From JAVWPP01 sp036635835 (lineage in GTDB: Bacteria > Bacillota > Clostridia > TANB77 > CAG-465): DNA of 64,000 nt. This document shows positions 1 through 10,819 of this stretch, one piece after another (position 1 is the first letter of the stretch; the number at the start of each line of letters is the position of its first letter). The notes under the pieces are model-generated. The model ran no database searches. It was given only the letters and a program-made list of their open reading frames with translations, and had not been told where the DNA came from. Position numbers and translations under genes: made by a program. The stretch covers positions 136,506 through 200,505 of the forward strand of contig JAVWPP010000001.1 of the NCBI GenBank assembly GCA_036635835.1, in the 5' to 3' direction.

Positions 1-383
1 CCGTTATATCTCTTAATAGTTCCTGCAAATCCTTTTCCCTTAGACATACCTTGTACATCTACTTTATCTTTTGCTTCAAAGATAGAAAGTGTTATTTCGT
101 TACCTAATTCGTACGCTTCAACATCTTCTAATCTTATTTCTCTCAAGTATTTTTTAACTCCAACACTTGCTTTAGCAAATATACCTTTGTGTGGTTTGTT
201 TGCATTTTTTTCTTTAACGTTTCCGAAAGCTACAACGATTGCGTTATATCCTTCTTTTTCTGCTACTTTCTTTTGAACAACTGTATTTGGTTCAACTTCA
301 ATAACAGAAACTGGTACTGCCATTCCATCTTCAGAAAAGATTTGTGTCATACCTAATTTTTTACCGTAAATTTCTTTTACCAT
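1..383 (-). CDS. rplC: 50S ribosomal protein L3 (N-terminal part, cut by window edge)
   Basis: L3 binds 23S rRNA early in large-subunit assembly. Reading the minus strand from the ATG at 383 gives a product starting MVKEIYGKKLGMTQIF, the typical L3 N-terminus, and it stays open to the left edge, so only about the first 127 residues are present. A good ribosome-binding site (AGGGAGGAAC) lies 5 bases before the ATG. It follows rpsJ on the same strand with a gap of about 110 bases, the usual S10-operon order. The rest of the gene and operon lies outside the window. Confidence 0.95.
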   Translation of the reverse strand, partial: MVKEIYGKKLGMTQIFSEDGMAVPVSVIEVEPNTVVQKKVAEKEGYNAIVVAFGNVKEKNANKPHKGIFAKASVGVKKYLREIRLEDVEAYELGNEITLSIFEAKDKVDVQGMSKGKGFAGTIKRYN

Positions 384-496
384 GATTAGTTCCTCCCTTT
401 TTATTATTTAAACTTTTAAGTTAATTTCTTTAAGTTTACATTTTTAACTTAGGGTTTGCCATTGCCTTTATATAAAAGGTTAGCAGTTAAAATGTA

Positions 497-814
497 TTAA
501 AGTTTAACTTCTACTTCAACACCAGCTGGCATATCAATTGACATTAATGCGTCAACTGCTGCTTGTGATGGTGCTACAACATCAATAACTCTTTTATGTG
601 TTCTCATTTCGAATTGTTCTCTTGAATCTTTATGTTTATGTGGAGAACGTAAAATAGTTATTACTTCCTTTCTTGTTGGAAGTGGAATAGGACCAGATAC
701 CTCAGCTCCTGCATTTCTAGCAACTTCTACTATTTTTTCAGCAGCTTGATCGATTAAAACATGTTCATATGCTTTAAGTCTTATTCTCATTTTTGCAATT
801 TGATTTTTTGACAT
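497..814 (-). CDS. rpsJ: 30S ribosomal protein S10
   Basis: S10 is a small-subunit head protein and, in other bacteria, also the NusE antitermination factor. The 105-residue product has the family's usual length and conserved stretches such as [16 protein letters not shown] and [19 protein letters not shown]. It is the first gene of the S10 operon, upstream of rplC. The start at 814 has an AAGGAG site about 7 bases upstream. A leader of roughly 225 bases, with an attenuator-like structure, separates it from its promoter at 1047-1075. Confidence 0.97.
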   Translation of the reverse strand: MSKNQIAKMRIRLKAYEHVLIDQAAEKIVEVARNAGAEVSGPIPLPTRKEVITILRSPHKHKDSREQFEMRTHKRVIDVVAPSQAAVDALMSIDMPAGVEVEVKL

Positions 815-889
815 TCAAAACACTCCTTTTCGTTATATTTTGGCTAACAAGTCTTACACTACCCCGTGTGTTTCGTGTCATTTGTAACT

Positions 890-961
890 AAAAAGCCAAT
901 TCTCACAAATGCAAACGCATTTACTCAAATTAGGCAAAGTACAAACATTTAAATACTTGCC
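890..961 (-). promoter_or_regulatory. Attenuator-like RNA leader of the rpsJ operon
   Basis: The 815-1046 gap holds no convincing gene but is structured on the minus strand. Hairpin A pairs GGCAAGTA (961-954) with TACTTTGCC (941-933), with one bulged T. Alternatively GCC (935-933) starts a second hairpin, built from AATT/AATT and AAATGC-GTTT-GCATTT, that closes on GGC (897-895) and is followed by a run of five U. The two folds share bases 933-935, so they exclude each other, as in a transcription attenuator. In other bacteria the S10 leader is controlled by L4; here the trigger is unknown. Confidence 0.5.
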
Positions 962-1046
962 GCCCGATTTAAAATCAGACATGCTCCACGGAAATTCCCT
1001 ACTTCTAGAGTAGCCACCTCCCGCTTCTACGCAAATCAACAAACTA

Positions 1047-1075
1047 ATTATACAATATATCAATTAAAAAAGCAA
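1047..1075 (-). promoter_or_regulatory. Promoter of the rpsJ (S10) operon
   Basis: TTGCTT (1075-1070), a 17-base spacer and a perfect TATAAT (1052-1047) on the minus strand. Transcription would begin near 1040, giving a leader of about 225 bases before rpsJ. Confidence 0.75.
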
Positions 1076-1185
1076 TAGTTTTATGTAAAAAAACATATCT
1101 TTTTTGCTTTTGTTTTAAAGAATATCAAAAATAACTGATATATATGTTTTTTTTATTTCAAAACGCACTTTTTTTTGTAAACCAC

Positions 1186-1214
1186 TTGATTTTACGTTTT
1201 AATTATGTTAGAAT
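1186..1214 (+). promoter_or_regulatory. Promoter of rpsT
   Basis: TTGATT (1186-1191), 17 bases, TAGAAT (1209-1214). It lies about 45 bases before the rpsT start and diverges from the rpsJ promoter. Confidence 0.75.
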
Positions 1215-1258
1215 ATGTGCTAGTCGGTATGATTCTGCTATAAGGGAGGTGCAATACT

Positions 1259-1513
1259 ATGCCAAATATTAAATCTGCTAAAAAGAGAGTTTTAATTAAT
1301 GAAACTAAAACAGCTCAAAATAAAGTAGTTAAAAAAGCTTATAAAGAAGCTGTTAAAGCTTTCGACGAAGCTGTAGTGAACAAAGAAGCAAATGTTGCTG
1401 ATTTACACAAAGTAGCTGTAAGTGCAGTTGACAAAGCTTGGTCAAAAGGTGTTTTAGCTAAAAACACTGCTGCTAGAAAAGTAGCAAACTTAACTAAAAA
1501 ATTAGCTAAGTAA
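1259..1513 (+). CDS. rpsT: 30S ribosomal protein S20
   Basis: S20 binds 16S rRNA during assembly of the small-subunit body. The 84-residue lysine-rich product opens with MPNIKSAKKRV and ends KVANLTKKLAK, both typical of the family, and has the normal length. The ATG follows AAGGGAGG at good spacing. It is a single-gene unit with its own promoter (1186-1214) and a strong terminator (1553-1585). It is one of the few plus-strand genes of the window and is divergent from the S10 operon. Confidence 0.97.
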   Translation: MPNIKSAKKRVLINETKTAQNKVVKKAYKEAVKAFDEAVVNKEANVADLHKVAVSAVDKAWSKGVLAKNTAARKVANLTKKLAK

Positions 1514-1552
1514 TTAAAGTTAATACAAATAACGCGTTATTAACAATAGATT

Positions 1553-1585
1553 AAGAGGTATCCAATACGGATACCTCTTTTTTTG
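1553..1585 (+). terminator. Rho-independent terminator of rpsT
   Basis: Perfect 11-bp stem (AAGAGGTATCC / GGATACCTCTT) with a 5-base loop, followed by a run of T. It also separates rpsT from the convergent yabG gene. Confidence 0.9.
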
Positions 1586-1587
1586 TT

Positions 1588-2496
1588 TTAAAATGCTGGC
1601 AAACCTTCTCTACACTGTCCTTTTGTCTGCATTCCTCCAATTCCCTTAATTCCTTCTCTTGTATTTGCAATTATATTAGCAAGCGATATATAGTTATCTA
1701 CTGGTGTATAGGCTATTGCTTGAGCTACAATTATTGGATCCATTATGTCTATTAAAACCCTTTTAGGACTGCTTGCAAAATTAGCGCCCGCGGTTATTAA
1801 AGCTTCGTAATATGACTGGCAAGCACCTGCATAAATTACGAGGCTATCCATATTATGATCATATCTTCTAGCTTCATTAACACTTTCAACAAAGTATTTA
1901 GAGTTTTTGTAACTATTTATATTATATATATCTGAACTTCTTTTAGAAAAGGCATCATGGCCTGTGACAACTAAAATATTAGGCTTTATTTTTTCTAATA
2001 AATTATATACATATTTAGACTGCTCAGATTCCGGTATATGATAAACGTAGTTAACAAGTCCCATTCTAGAGTAAAGAATTCTACATTTATCTGTATATTC
2101 TTTATCACCATCTAAATGCAAAATAACACCAGGCTTTTTATACTGTTTGCCTATTAATGTAGATGAATTTGTATATTCGTTTAGGTCTTCTCTTATTACT
2201 TTATTAATGCTTTTAGGGTTATAATACGAATTATATGAATTGTGTGATTTGCAACAAATTCTACTATATGATCTGTTGATTTTTACTTTTAATAATTCGT
2301 CATTCTCGTTTAATATTCTATCTATTTTATTTCTTTCTAATTTAACTAAGTCTCTAATGTTTGCATCCGCTGCTATTCTTACTGTAATTCCCGCTAGGTC
2401 CGCTATTTCTCCTTTTATATTTATAATTTTAAATACCAAATCATTATTATATGACTTTCTACTTACTATGTCACCAACATTTAAGATTTCTCGCAT
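1588..2496 (-). CDS. yabG: Sporulation-specific protease YabG
   Basis: YabG is a cysteine protease that trims spore coat proteins during late sporulation and, in some clostridia, processes germination proteins. The 302-residue product is close to the family length (about 290). The C-terminal half has the family landmarks VILHLDGD, VVTGHD and YAGACQSYYEAL, the last with the likely catalytic Cys. The N-terminus (VGDIVSRKSYNND) also fits. The ATG follows GAGGTGA. It is a single gene between the convergent rpsT and the terminator of valS. Its presence argues for a spore former. Confidence 0.93.
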   Translation of the reverse strand: MREILNVGDIVSRKSYNNDLVFKIINIKGEIADLAGITVRIAADANIRDLVKLERNKIDRILNENDELLKVKINRSYSRICCKSHNSYNSYYNPKSINKVIREDLNEYTNSSTLIGKQYKKPGVILHLDGDKEYTDKCRILYSRMGLVNYVYHIPESEQSKYVYNLLEKIKPNILVVTGHDAFSKRSSDIYNINSYKNSKYFVESVNEARRYDHNMDSLVIYAGACQSYYEALITAGANFASSPKRVLIDIMDPIIVAQAIAYTPVDNYISLANIIANTREGIKGIGGMQTKGQCREGLPAF

Positions 2497-2543
2497 AAAA
2501 TCACCTCATATATTATAATATTAATTTAATATTTTTTTGTGCT

Positions 2544-2572
2544 AAAAAGAGCAATATTTCTATTGCTCTTTT
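2544..2572 (-). terminator. Rho-independent terminator of valS
   Basis: 12-bp stem AAAAGAGCAATA / TATTGCTCTTTT with a GAAA tetraloop on the minus strand, followed by a short U run. It lies directly after the valS stop codon and before yabG. Confidence 0.85.
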
Positions 2573-2574
2573 AA

Positions 2575-5205
<2,631 letters not shown>

Positions 5206-5225
5206 TTTTTAAAAATTCTCCTTAT

Positions 5226-5423
5226 CTATATGCTTAATTTTGTTGCAAAATATATAATAATAAGTCCAAACATAAGAATTATCCAACCTATATTTCTGAC
5301 TGATTTAACTTTTTTATTCATATTTTTTGCTTTTTTATCTTTTAATATCATTCTCGTACAAAACACACAGACTGCTCCAACTAGCGAAAGTATGAAGGCA
5401 CAAAGTAAAATTACATATTTCAT
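5226..5423 (-). CDS. Small two-helix membrane protein of unknown function
   Basis: A 65-residue product with two hydrophobic segments (about residues 3-24 and 46-62) separated by a basic stretch (KDKKAKNMNKKVKSVR), so both ends probably lie on the same side of the membrane. I do not recognise the family. AGGTG lies 6 bases before the ATG, and a good promoter lies just upstream (5451-5479), which supports a real gene. It runs into valS after 20 bases, so the two are probably co-transcribed. A functional link to ValS is not evident. Confidence 0.65.
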   Translation of the reverse strand: MKYVILLCAFILSLVGAVCVFCTRMILKDKKAKNMNKKVKSVRNIGWIILMFGLIIIYFATKLSI

Positions 5424-5450
5424 TTTTTCACCTACTTTTAATTACATAAT

Positions 5451-5479
5451 ATAATATCATTTTTTTCATAAAAAATCAA
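5451..5479 (-). promoter_or_regulatory. Promoter of the small membrane protein-valS unit
   Basis: TTGATT (5479-5474), 17 bases, TATTAT (5456-5451) on the minus strand, just beyond the divIVA terminator. Confidence 0.6.
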
Positions 5480-5490
5480 TAAGAAAGCGC

Positions 5491-5520
5491 AAAAAAGCAT
5501 GTTATACTGATATAACATGC
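5491..5520 (-). terminator. Rho-independent terminator of the mutS-divIVA block
   Basis: Perfect 10-bp stem GCATGTTATA / TATAACATGC with a 4-base loop, followed by TTTTTT on the minus strand, seven bases after the divIVA stop. Confidence 0.9.
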
Positions 5521-5526
5521 TTCATA

Positions 5527-6006
5527 TTATTTAGTTTCTGGTGTTTTTAATATTTTAAGCTGAGTTTGTAACATAGCTTCAAATTTAATTTTAAACATTT
5601 GAACTTCTTTTTTTAAATCGTCAAATTCTTTCTCTTTTTCTTTGATTTGTTGCTCAACTTCTTTTACACTTTCTTTTGAAAGCTCTGTTGCTTTTTTTAT
5701 TATTTCTTCTGCTTCTATCAAAGCATTGTTTTTTATTGCTTCAATTTCGTCAGCTGGAATAGTTGCTGTTTTCTCAACGCAAACTTCTTCTTTAACTTCT
5801 TGTTTAACTTCCGGTACAAAATTTCGGCTTTCTTCCAATTCTTGAGATAATAGATTTGCTTTATCTTTATATTCATCTAATTCTTTATATACAGTTTCGT
5901 AATCTTCACTTAATTGTTCCATGAAGTCTTCAACGCTGTCTACATCATATCCACCTAATCTTGTTTTTTTAAATACGTAATTATCTATATCTGCTGGTTT
6001 TAACAT
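5527..6006 (-). CDS. divIVA: DivIVA-family cell division / polarity protein
   Basis: DivIVA binds curved membrane at poles and septa and recruits partner proteins in Gram-positive cells. The 159-residue product starts with a DivIVA lipid-binding domain (MLKPADIDNYVFKKTR, then GGYDVDSVEDFMEQL), followed by coiled-coil segments at about residues 35-60 and 85-150. A Glu/Val-rich linker (EVKQEVKEEV) separates the two. It is the last gene of the block and follows sepF by 14 bases, the common Firmicute arrangement of ylm-type division genes. Confidence 0.92.
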   Translation of the reverse strand: MLKPADIDNYVFKKTRLGGYDVDSVEDFMEQLSEDYETVYKELDEYKDKANLLSQELEESRNFVPEVKQEVKEEVCVEKTATIPADEIEAIKNNALIEAEEIIKKATELSKESVKEVEQQIKEKEKEFDDLKKEVQMFKIKFEAMLQTQLKILKTPETK

Positions 6007-6020
6007 CTAATTTCTCTCCT

Positions 6021-6599
6021 TTACTTTTTAAGCCAAGACATATTTATCTTGCTACTATAATTGTATTTTTCTGCTTCATTTTGCACTTCTATGTTTTTAG
6101 GCGCAATTAGCAATATAAGTTTTGAAACTTTTTGTATAGTTCCATCTATGGCATGTGCTGTTCCTGATAGAAAATCTATTATTCTTCTTGCATCTTCATG
6201 AGATACAGATTCTAAATTTACAATAACCGATTTTTTTGCGATTACATTATCTGCTATTTCTTTAGAGTCATCAAAAGATTGTGGCTGACTAATAACCATT
6301 TTTGATGTGGCGCTACTAGACATAGGTAAAACTTTACCTACCGATCTTCTACTAATACTAGGAATATATTCGTCTATTTCTTTAGTTTTCTTTGGTTTAT
6401 AAAAGCCAAATCCACTTTTTTCTTCTTGCTTATCCGCAACAAAATTTTCTTCTACTTCGTTTATTGTTTCCTCTACCTGTGTTTTTTGATATTCATCATC
6501 ATAGTCAAATGACTCAGTTTCATCTATGTTAGTGTCCTCGTTAACTTTATCCGCCAGTCCTAAAACTGTAAGAACTTTATTCATAACAGCTGTTCCCAT
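6021..6599 (-). CDS. sepF: Cell division protein SepF
   Basis: SepF anchors FtsZ filaments to the membrane and polymerises into rings. The 192-residue product has an N-terminal amphipathic segment (MNKVLTVLGLAD), an acidic linker, and the C-terminal SepF fold from about residue 115 (SVIVNLESVSHEDARRIIDFLSGTAHAI). The start is uncertain: the first ATG follows a run of G (GGGGGG), and a second ATG five codons later begins at the amphipathic helix. It sits between an HlyD-like gene and divIVA; ylmE and ylmG homologues are absent here. Confidence 0.93.
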   Translation of the reverse strand: MGTAVMNKVLTVLGLADKVNEDTNIDETESFDYDDEYQKTQVEETINEVEENFVADKQEEKSGFGFYKPKKTKEIDEYIPSISRRSVGKVLPMSSSATSKMVISQPQSFDDSKEIADNVIAKKSVIVNLESVSHEDARRIIDFLSGTAHAIDGTIQKVSKLILLIAPKNIEVQNEAEKYNYSSKINMSWLKK

Positions 6600-6685
6600 G
6601 GTTTACCCCCCCATTATCTATTTCTATATTATTATATACCTATCTATATTTTTTCATATACGAGCACCAAAGTCAATACTTTTTC

Positions 6686-8011
6686 TTATTTTTTCGAATT
6701 TATTATTATTTCATCATATATTTCGAGGAAAAAGTTATTTTTCAGTCCCAATTCTTCTTTTTCATTAACGGTATAGTTGTCTATTATTGAAAACCTACCA
6801 TTATCTTTTTTTACCTTTATTGGAACTTCTGCGGTGCCGGGATAGTCTACAACATTAGTATATAATATATTATCTCTTTTGTATATAGCTTTATTAGGTA
6901 ATTTTAGTCCTTCGTATGACCACCATACAATTTCACAGTTTAATTTACGGATATCTAGTAAGTCTTCTATGCAATTATTGATCTCAAATATAATATTATA
7001 TTTATTTTTATCTATAGATATTTTAACAATTTTTGCATTAACCTCTTTTGAACCTTTTTCAAGTAATCTAATTTTATATAAATTTCCCTCTTTTATTCCT
7101 TGTGTAACATCCTTTTTATCTAGAGTTACATATAGATTAGCTGAAAAATTATCTACAATTTTAACTCCAAAACTAGGTTTGTTTATATTTTTTTCTACAC
7201 TTTCTTTAATATCTTTGTGTACATATGTATTATCTTCTTCGTTATTAAAACTTTTTTCGAGTCCATCTATTTTGTATGATACAATTCCGCTAATTGGTGA
7301 ATTAATATTTGTATCTGACTTTAGCATTGCTTTATTAAAGTCTTCTCTTTCTTTTAGCAAATTTCTGATGTTTTCACCTTTATCGCTTAGCGCGGCTAAT
7401 GCTGTTGTTTTTTCTACTAGCATTTTTTTTATTTTAATAGATGTTTCGTGTAACTGCGTATAGGAAGTGTTGCCTTCTGCTTGCTGCAAAACATTTCTAA
7501 TGCTGTTTTCTATGTTTTTTATATCGCTAGAATATATTGGTTCTAAATCGTTGACTAATGCGAAAATTTTAGCATCTACTTCGTTTAACTTTGCTAATTT
7601 TTCATCATAGCTTTCATCTTTATAGAAGGCTACAGATGAGCCTTTGCTGACCTTTTTTCCTTCGTTTATAATCGGTATTAATGTTTTATTTACATCTGTA
7701 TCTATAACTTTTTCGTTTCTTACTATATATGCATCTGTAATTATTGTTTTTTCTATTCTACCAATGTCTACTAAATATTTAGAACTTTCAGCTACTTTAT
7801 TGTTTATGCATTCTACTAGAAAAAATAGGGCTCCTATCATTATGATAGTTATACAAATAGTTTTTATTGTATCTTTTTTTCTCTTTTTTTTCTTTTGACT
7901 AGGTAAAACATTTTTTACGCTATCTTTTGACTCAATTGTTGCATCATAATCTATTTCGCTTTCATTTATTTTAGAAGGATCCTCTTCTTTTTCTCTTTTA
8001 TTTTTTTTCAT
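6686..8011 (-). CDS. HlyD-like membrane-anchored protein of the sepF cluster
   Basis: A 441-residue protein with a very basic N-terminus (residues 1-48), one transmembrane helix (about 49-67, TIKTICITIIMIGALFFL), and an outside part resembling HlyD/RND adaptor proteins. That part has a lipoyl-like beta segment, a coiled coil (about 120-220), then NSPISGIVSYKIDGLE, which mirrors the second lipoyl half. Similar proteins sit upstream of sepF in many Clostridia, but no transporter gene is near, so a role in the envelope or division site is more likely than efflux. It lies 10 bases after miaA and 86 before sepF. Confidence 0.75.
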   Translation of the reverse strand: MKKNKREKEEDPSKINESEIDYDATIESKDSVKNVLPSQKKKKRKKDTIKTICITIIMIGALFFLVECINNKVAESSKYLVDIGRIEKTIITDAYIVRNEKVIDTDVNKTLIPIINEGKKVSKGSSVAFYKDESYDEKLAKLNEVDAKIFALVNDLEPIYSSDIKNIENSIRNVLQQAEGNTSYTQLHETSIKIKKMLVEKTTALAALSDKGENIRNLLKEREDFNKAMLKSDTNINSPISGIVSYKIDGLEKSFNNEEDNTYVHKDIKESVEKNINKPSFGVKIVDNFSANLYVTLDKKDVTQGIKEGNLYKIRLLEKGSKEVNAKIVKISIDKNKYNIIFEINNCIEDLLDIRKLNCEIVWWSYEGLKLPNKAIYKRDNILYTNVVDYPGTAEVPIKVKKDNGRFSIIDNYTVNEKEELGLKNNFFLEIYDEIIINSKK

Positions 8012-8021
8012 ATATACACCT

Positions 8022-8951
8022 TTAAATATTATTTAAAATATCACTAATTTTTTCTTCTATATTATTTTCTCCGTTAATATATATTGCATTTTCTACTCTT
8101 TTAAACCATGTAATTTGTCTTTTCGCATATTTTCTGGTTTCTTGTTTTAATTTTTCTACACACTTTTCTAAGCTTTCTTCTCCTTTTAAATACGGGAAGA
8201 ACTCTTTATACCCCATAGCTTGCATGGCTGTAGACTTAGGGTCTATATTTTGATTAAGTAACCACTTTGCTTCATCTAATATATTTTGTTTTATCATAGC
8301 ATCTACTCTTAAATTAATTCTATTATATAGTACATCTCTTGCACAGTCAATTACAAATGTTATATATCGATACTTACCATCGTTTGGTTTAGTCTTTTTT
8401 TCTTGCTCAGTTTTAGTTAAACCTGTTGAATAGTACATTGCAAGTGCTCTAACAACTCTTTTAAAATTATTTTTATCTATTTTTTCCGCAGCTTCTTTAT
8501 CTATACTTAAAAGCTCATCGTATAGGACATCTTTTGCGGTATCCCCTAATTCTTCAATTCTTTTGTTTAAGTTTTCTTTAATTAAATAGTCTTGATCTGT
8601 CTGCGGCACAAATTTCATATTTTTCACTAATGAAGATATATACAGACCGGTTCCTCCTACTATTATAGGGACCTTATTTTTTTGTAGTATCTCTTCTATT
8701 TTTTGATATGCTAATTTTTGAAAATCTGCAACGCTGAACTCATCTGATACATCACATATATCTATTAAATAGTGTTGTATTCCCTGTTTTTCTTCTTCTG
8801 TTATTTTTGCTGTTCCGGAATTTAAATGTCTATAAATTTGCATAGAATCTGCAGATATTATTTCTCCATTTATTTTTTTTGCAAGTTCTACACTAAGCTG
8901 TGTTTTACCACTTGCAGTAGGACCTGCAATTATTATAACTTTTGGTTTCAT
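8022..8951 (-). CDS. miaA: tRNA dimethylallyltransferase
   Basis: MiaA transfers a dimethylallyl group to A37 of tRNAs that read codons starting with U. The 309-residue product has the P-loop GPTASGKT at residues 10-17, the family pattern GEIISADSMQIYR, and IVGGTGLYI. The C-terminal half has QITWFKR, which contacts the tRNA in known structures. It lies 8 bases after mutL, the typical mutS-mutL-miaA order; hfq, often next, is absent. Confidence 0.96.
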   Translation of the reverse strand: MKPKVIIIAGPTASGKTQLSVELAKKINGEIISADSMQIYRHLNSGTAKITEEEKQGIQHYLIDICDVSDEFSVADFQKLAYQKIEEILQKNKVPIIVGGTGLYISSLVKNMKFVPQTDQDYLIKENLNKRIEELGDTAKDVLYDELLSIDKEAAEKIDKNNFKRVVRALAMYYSTGLTKTEQEKKTKPNDGKYRYITFVIDCARDVLYNRINLRVDAMIKQNILDEAKWLLNQNIDPKSTAMQAMGYKEFFPYLKGEESLEKCVEKLKQETRKYAKRQITWFKRVENAIYINGENNIEEKISDILNNI

Positions 8952-8959
8952 ATTCTCAA

Positions 8960-10789
8960 CTACTTTCTTAAAAATCTTCTTTCAATTTCATATTTTGATA
9001 TTTCATATGCTGTTGGTCTACCATGTGGGCACGTAAATGGTCTATCTAATTTCATCATTTCATCTATTAAATGAACGCACTCTTGATCTGTTAATTTCAT
9101 GTTTGCTTTAACAGCCGCTTTGCAAGCAACAGTAGCTAAAAATCTATTTTCTTTTTCTATCTTTTCTGTTTTATATGTACCATTTAACTCATCTATTAGA
9201 TCCATGAACATATTACTAAAATCTATCTCGTAATTTATATTTGGTACTCCTACTATCTTTAGCGCGTTATCTCCAAAATTATCAGTTAGGAATCCAGCGT
9301 TTGTAAAAACCTTACTATTTTCATTATATATAGTCATTTCTGAGCCAGTTAATTCTATGATTATTGGAAGCAGTAGCATCTGAGACTGCTTATCTTTAGA
9401 ATAATATACTTCTTTAACTTGCTCATATAGAAGCCTTTCATGTGCTGCATGCTGATCTATTATATATATTTTTTCGCCAATTTCAACTATAGGGTAAGTA
9501 TTAAATATAGTTCCTCTGTATTTATATAATATAGCCTTTTTTTCTACAGGGGGTATATATTCTGCTTCTATAGTATTTTCGTACATTTTTTTTAGATTAT
9601 TTTCGTTAAACGACTCTACATTATCTATTTCTTTTATATCTTTTGTATCTGTAAATATGCAGCTTGACTCATAAATAACAGGCTCATACTCAACTTTTTT
9701 AATTTCACTAATTACAGCAGTAACCTTTTTTTCATTTGAAACGATCTCATTTTCAGTTTCTATTTCGTTTTTAGTTAAGGTAAATGGACTATTTTCTGTG
9801 TTATGTTTTAATAGCGTACTTTTAACGGCGTTATGTATAGCTCTAAAAATTAACTGTTCATTTTCAAACTTTACTTCTAACTTTGCAGGATGAACATTAA
9901 TATCTATAGTATCTGTTGGGACTTCTATGTTTAAAATGCAAAATGGGAACTTTCCTATTGCTATGTTTTGCTTAAAGCCTTCATCTATTGCTGATGATAA
10001 AGTTTTGTTTTTTACGTATCTAGAATTAACATAGAAATATTCATGGCTTCTATTTGATCTTGATATGTTTTGCGTACCTATAACGCCCGTAACTTTTATG
10101 CCATCTGTTTCGTTATCTACAAATAAAATGTTTGATGAAACTTCTTTACCAAATATACTGTATATACAAGTTTTTGCATCTGAATTTCCTGTAGTACTAA
10201 TGATTGTTTTGTTATTATTTATATATTTAAAACTAATATCTGTGTTTATCAATGCAAGTTTTCTTATACTGTCCTCTATATATCCAGCTTCAGTAAAGTC
10301 TTTTTTTAGAAATTTATATCTTGCAGGCACATTGAAAAAAATATTTTTAACTATTATTGTAGTACCTTTTCTAGCTGGGCTTTCAGATGAATCTATTACA
10401 TTTCCAGCTTCAACAATAGTTCTAGTTCCAATATCTTCATTTTCATTTTTAGTTACTAGTTCAACTTTTGAAATTGCTGCAATTGATGCTAAAGCTTCTC
10501 CTCTAAAGCCCATAGATGTTACTTTTAGAATATCTGCTTCACTTCTTATTTTACTAGTAGCATGCCTTTCGAAGGCAAGAAGTACATCATCTGATTTAAA
10601 ACCTGCGCCATCATCTACAATTTTTATATATGTAATACCACCATTTTTAATCTCAATAGTAATATTCTTTGCTCCTGCATCTATTGAATTTTCAACAAGC
10701 TCTTTAACTATTGATGAAGGTCTGTCTACAACTTCACCTGCTGCTATTTTATTTATAGTTAAATCATCTAATAATACTATTTGCCCCAT
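8960..10789 (-). CDS. mutL: DNA mismatch repair endonuclease MutL
   Basis: MutL links mismatch recognition by MutS to strand cutting. The 609-residue product has the GHKL ATPase motifs in its N-terminal third (INKIAAGEVVDRP, ELVENSIDAGA, GFRGEALASI). It also has the C-terminal endonuclease motif DQHAAHERLLYE near residue 445, with ACKAAVKA and CPHGRPT (about 586), which build the metal site. It is therefore the nicking type found in bacteria without MutH. It follows mutS by 30 bases and precedes miaA. Confidence 0.96.
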   Translation of the reverse strand: MGQIVLLDDLTINKIAAGEVVDRPSSIVKELVENSIDAGAKNITIEIKNGGITYIKIVDDGAGFKSDDVLLAFERHATSKIRSEADILKVTSMGFRGEALASIAAISKVELVTKNENEDIGTRTIVEAGNVIDSSESPARKGTTIIVKNIFFNVPARYKFLKKDFTEAGYIEDSIRKLALINTDISFKYINNNKTIISTTGNSDAKTCIYSIFGKEVSSNILFVDNETDGIKVTGVIGTQNISRSNRSHEYFYVNSRYVKNKTLSSAIDEGFKQNIAIGKFPFCILNIEVPTDTIDINVHPAKLEVKFENEQLIFRAIHNAVKSTLLKHNTENSPFTLTKNEIETENEIVSNEKKVTAVISEIKKVEYEPVIYESSCIFTDTKDIKEIDNVESFNENNLKKMYENTIEAEYIPPVEKKAILYKYRGTIFNTYPIVEIGEKIYIIDQHAAHERLLYEQVKEVYYSKDKQSQMLLLPIIIELTGSEMTIYNENSKVFTNAGFLTDNFGDNALKIVGVPNINYEIDFSNMFMDLIDELNGTYKTEKIEKENRFLATVACKAAVKANMKLTDQECVHLIDEMMKLDRPFTCPHGRPTAYEISKYEIERRFLRK

Positions 10790-10819
10790 TTTTTCATTTC
10801 CTCTCTTCCACGAAAATTG

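Noticed and set aside
878..1063. Minus-strand 61-codon frame upstream of rpsJ
   Set aside because: It has no good start site, and the same bases explain an RNA leader with pairing stems and a promoter at its left part.
5206..5496. T-box leader for valS
   Set aside because: The upstream space is filled by a small membrane protein gene and a promoter; no T-box motif was found.
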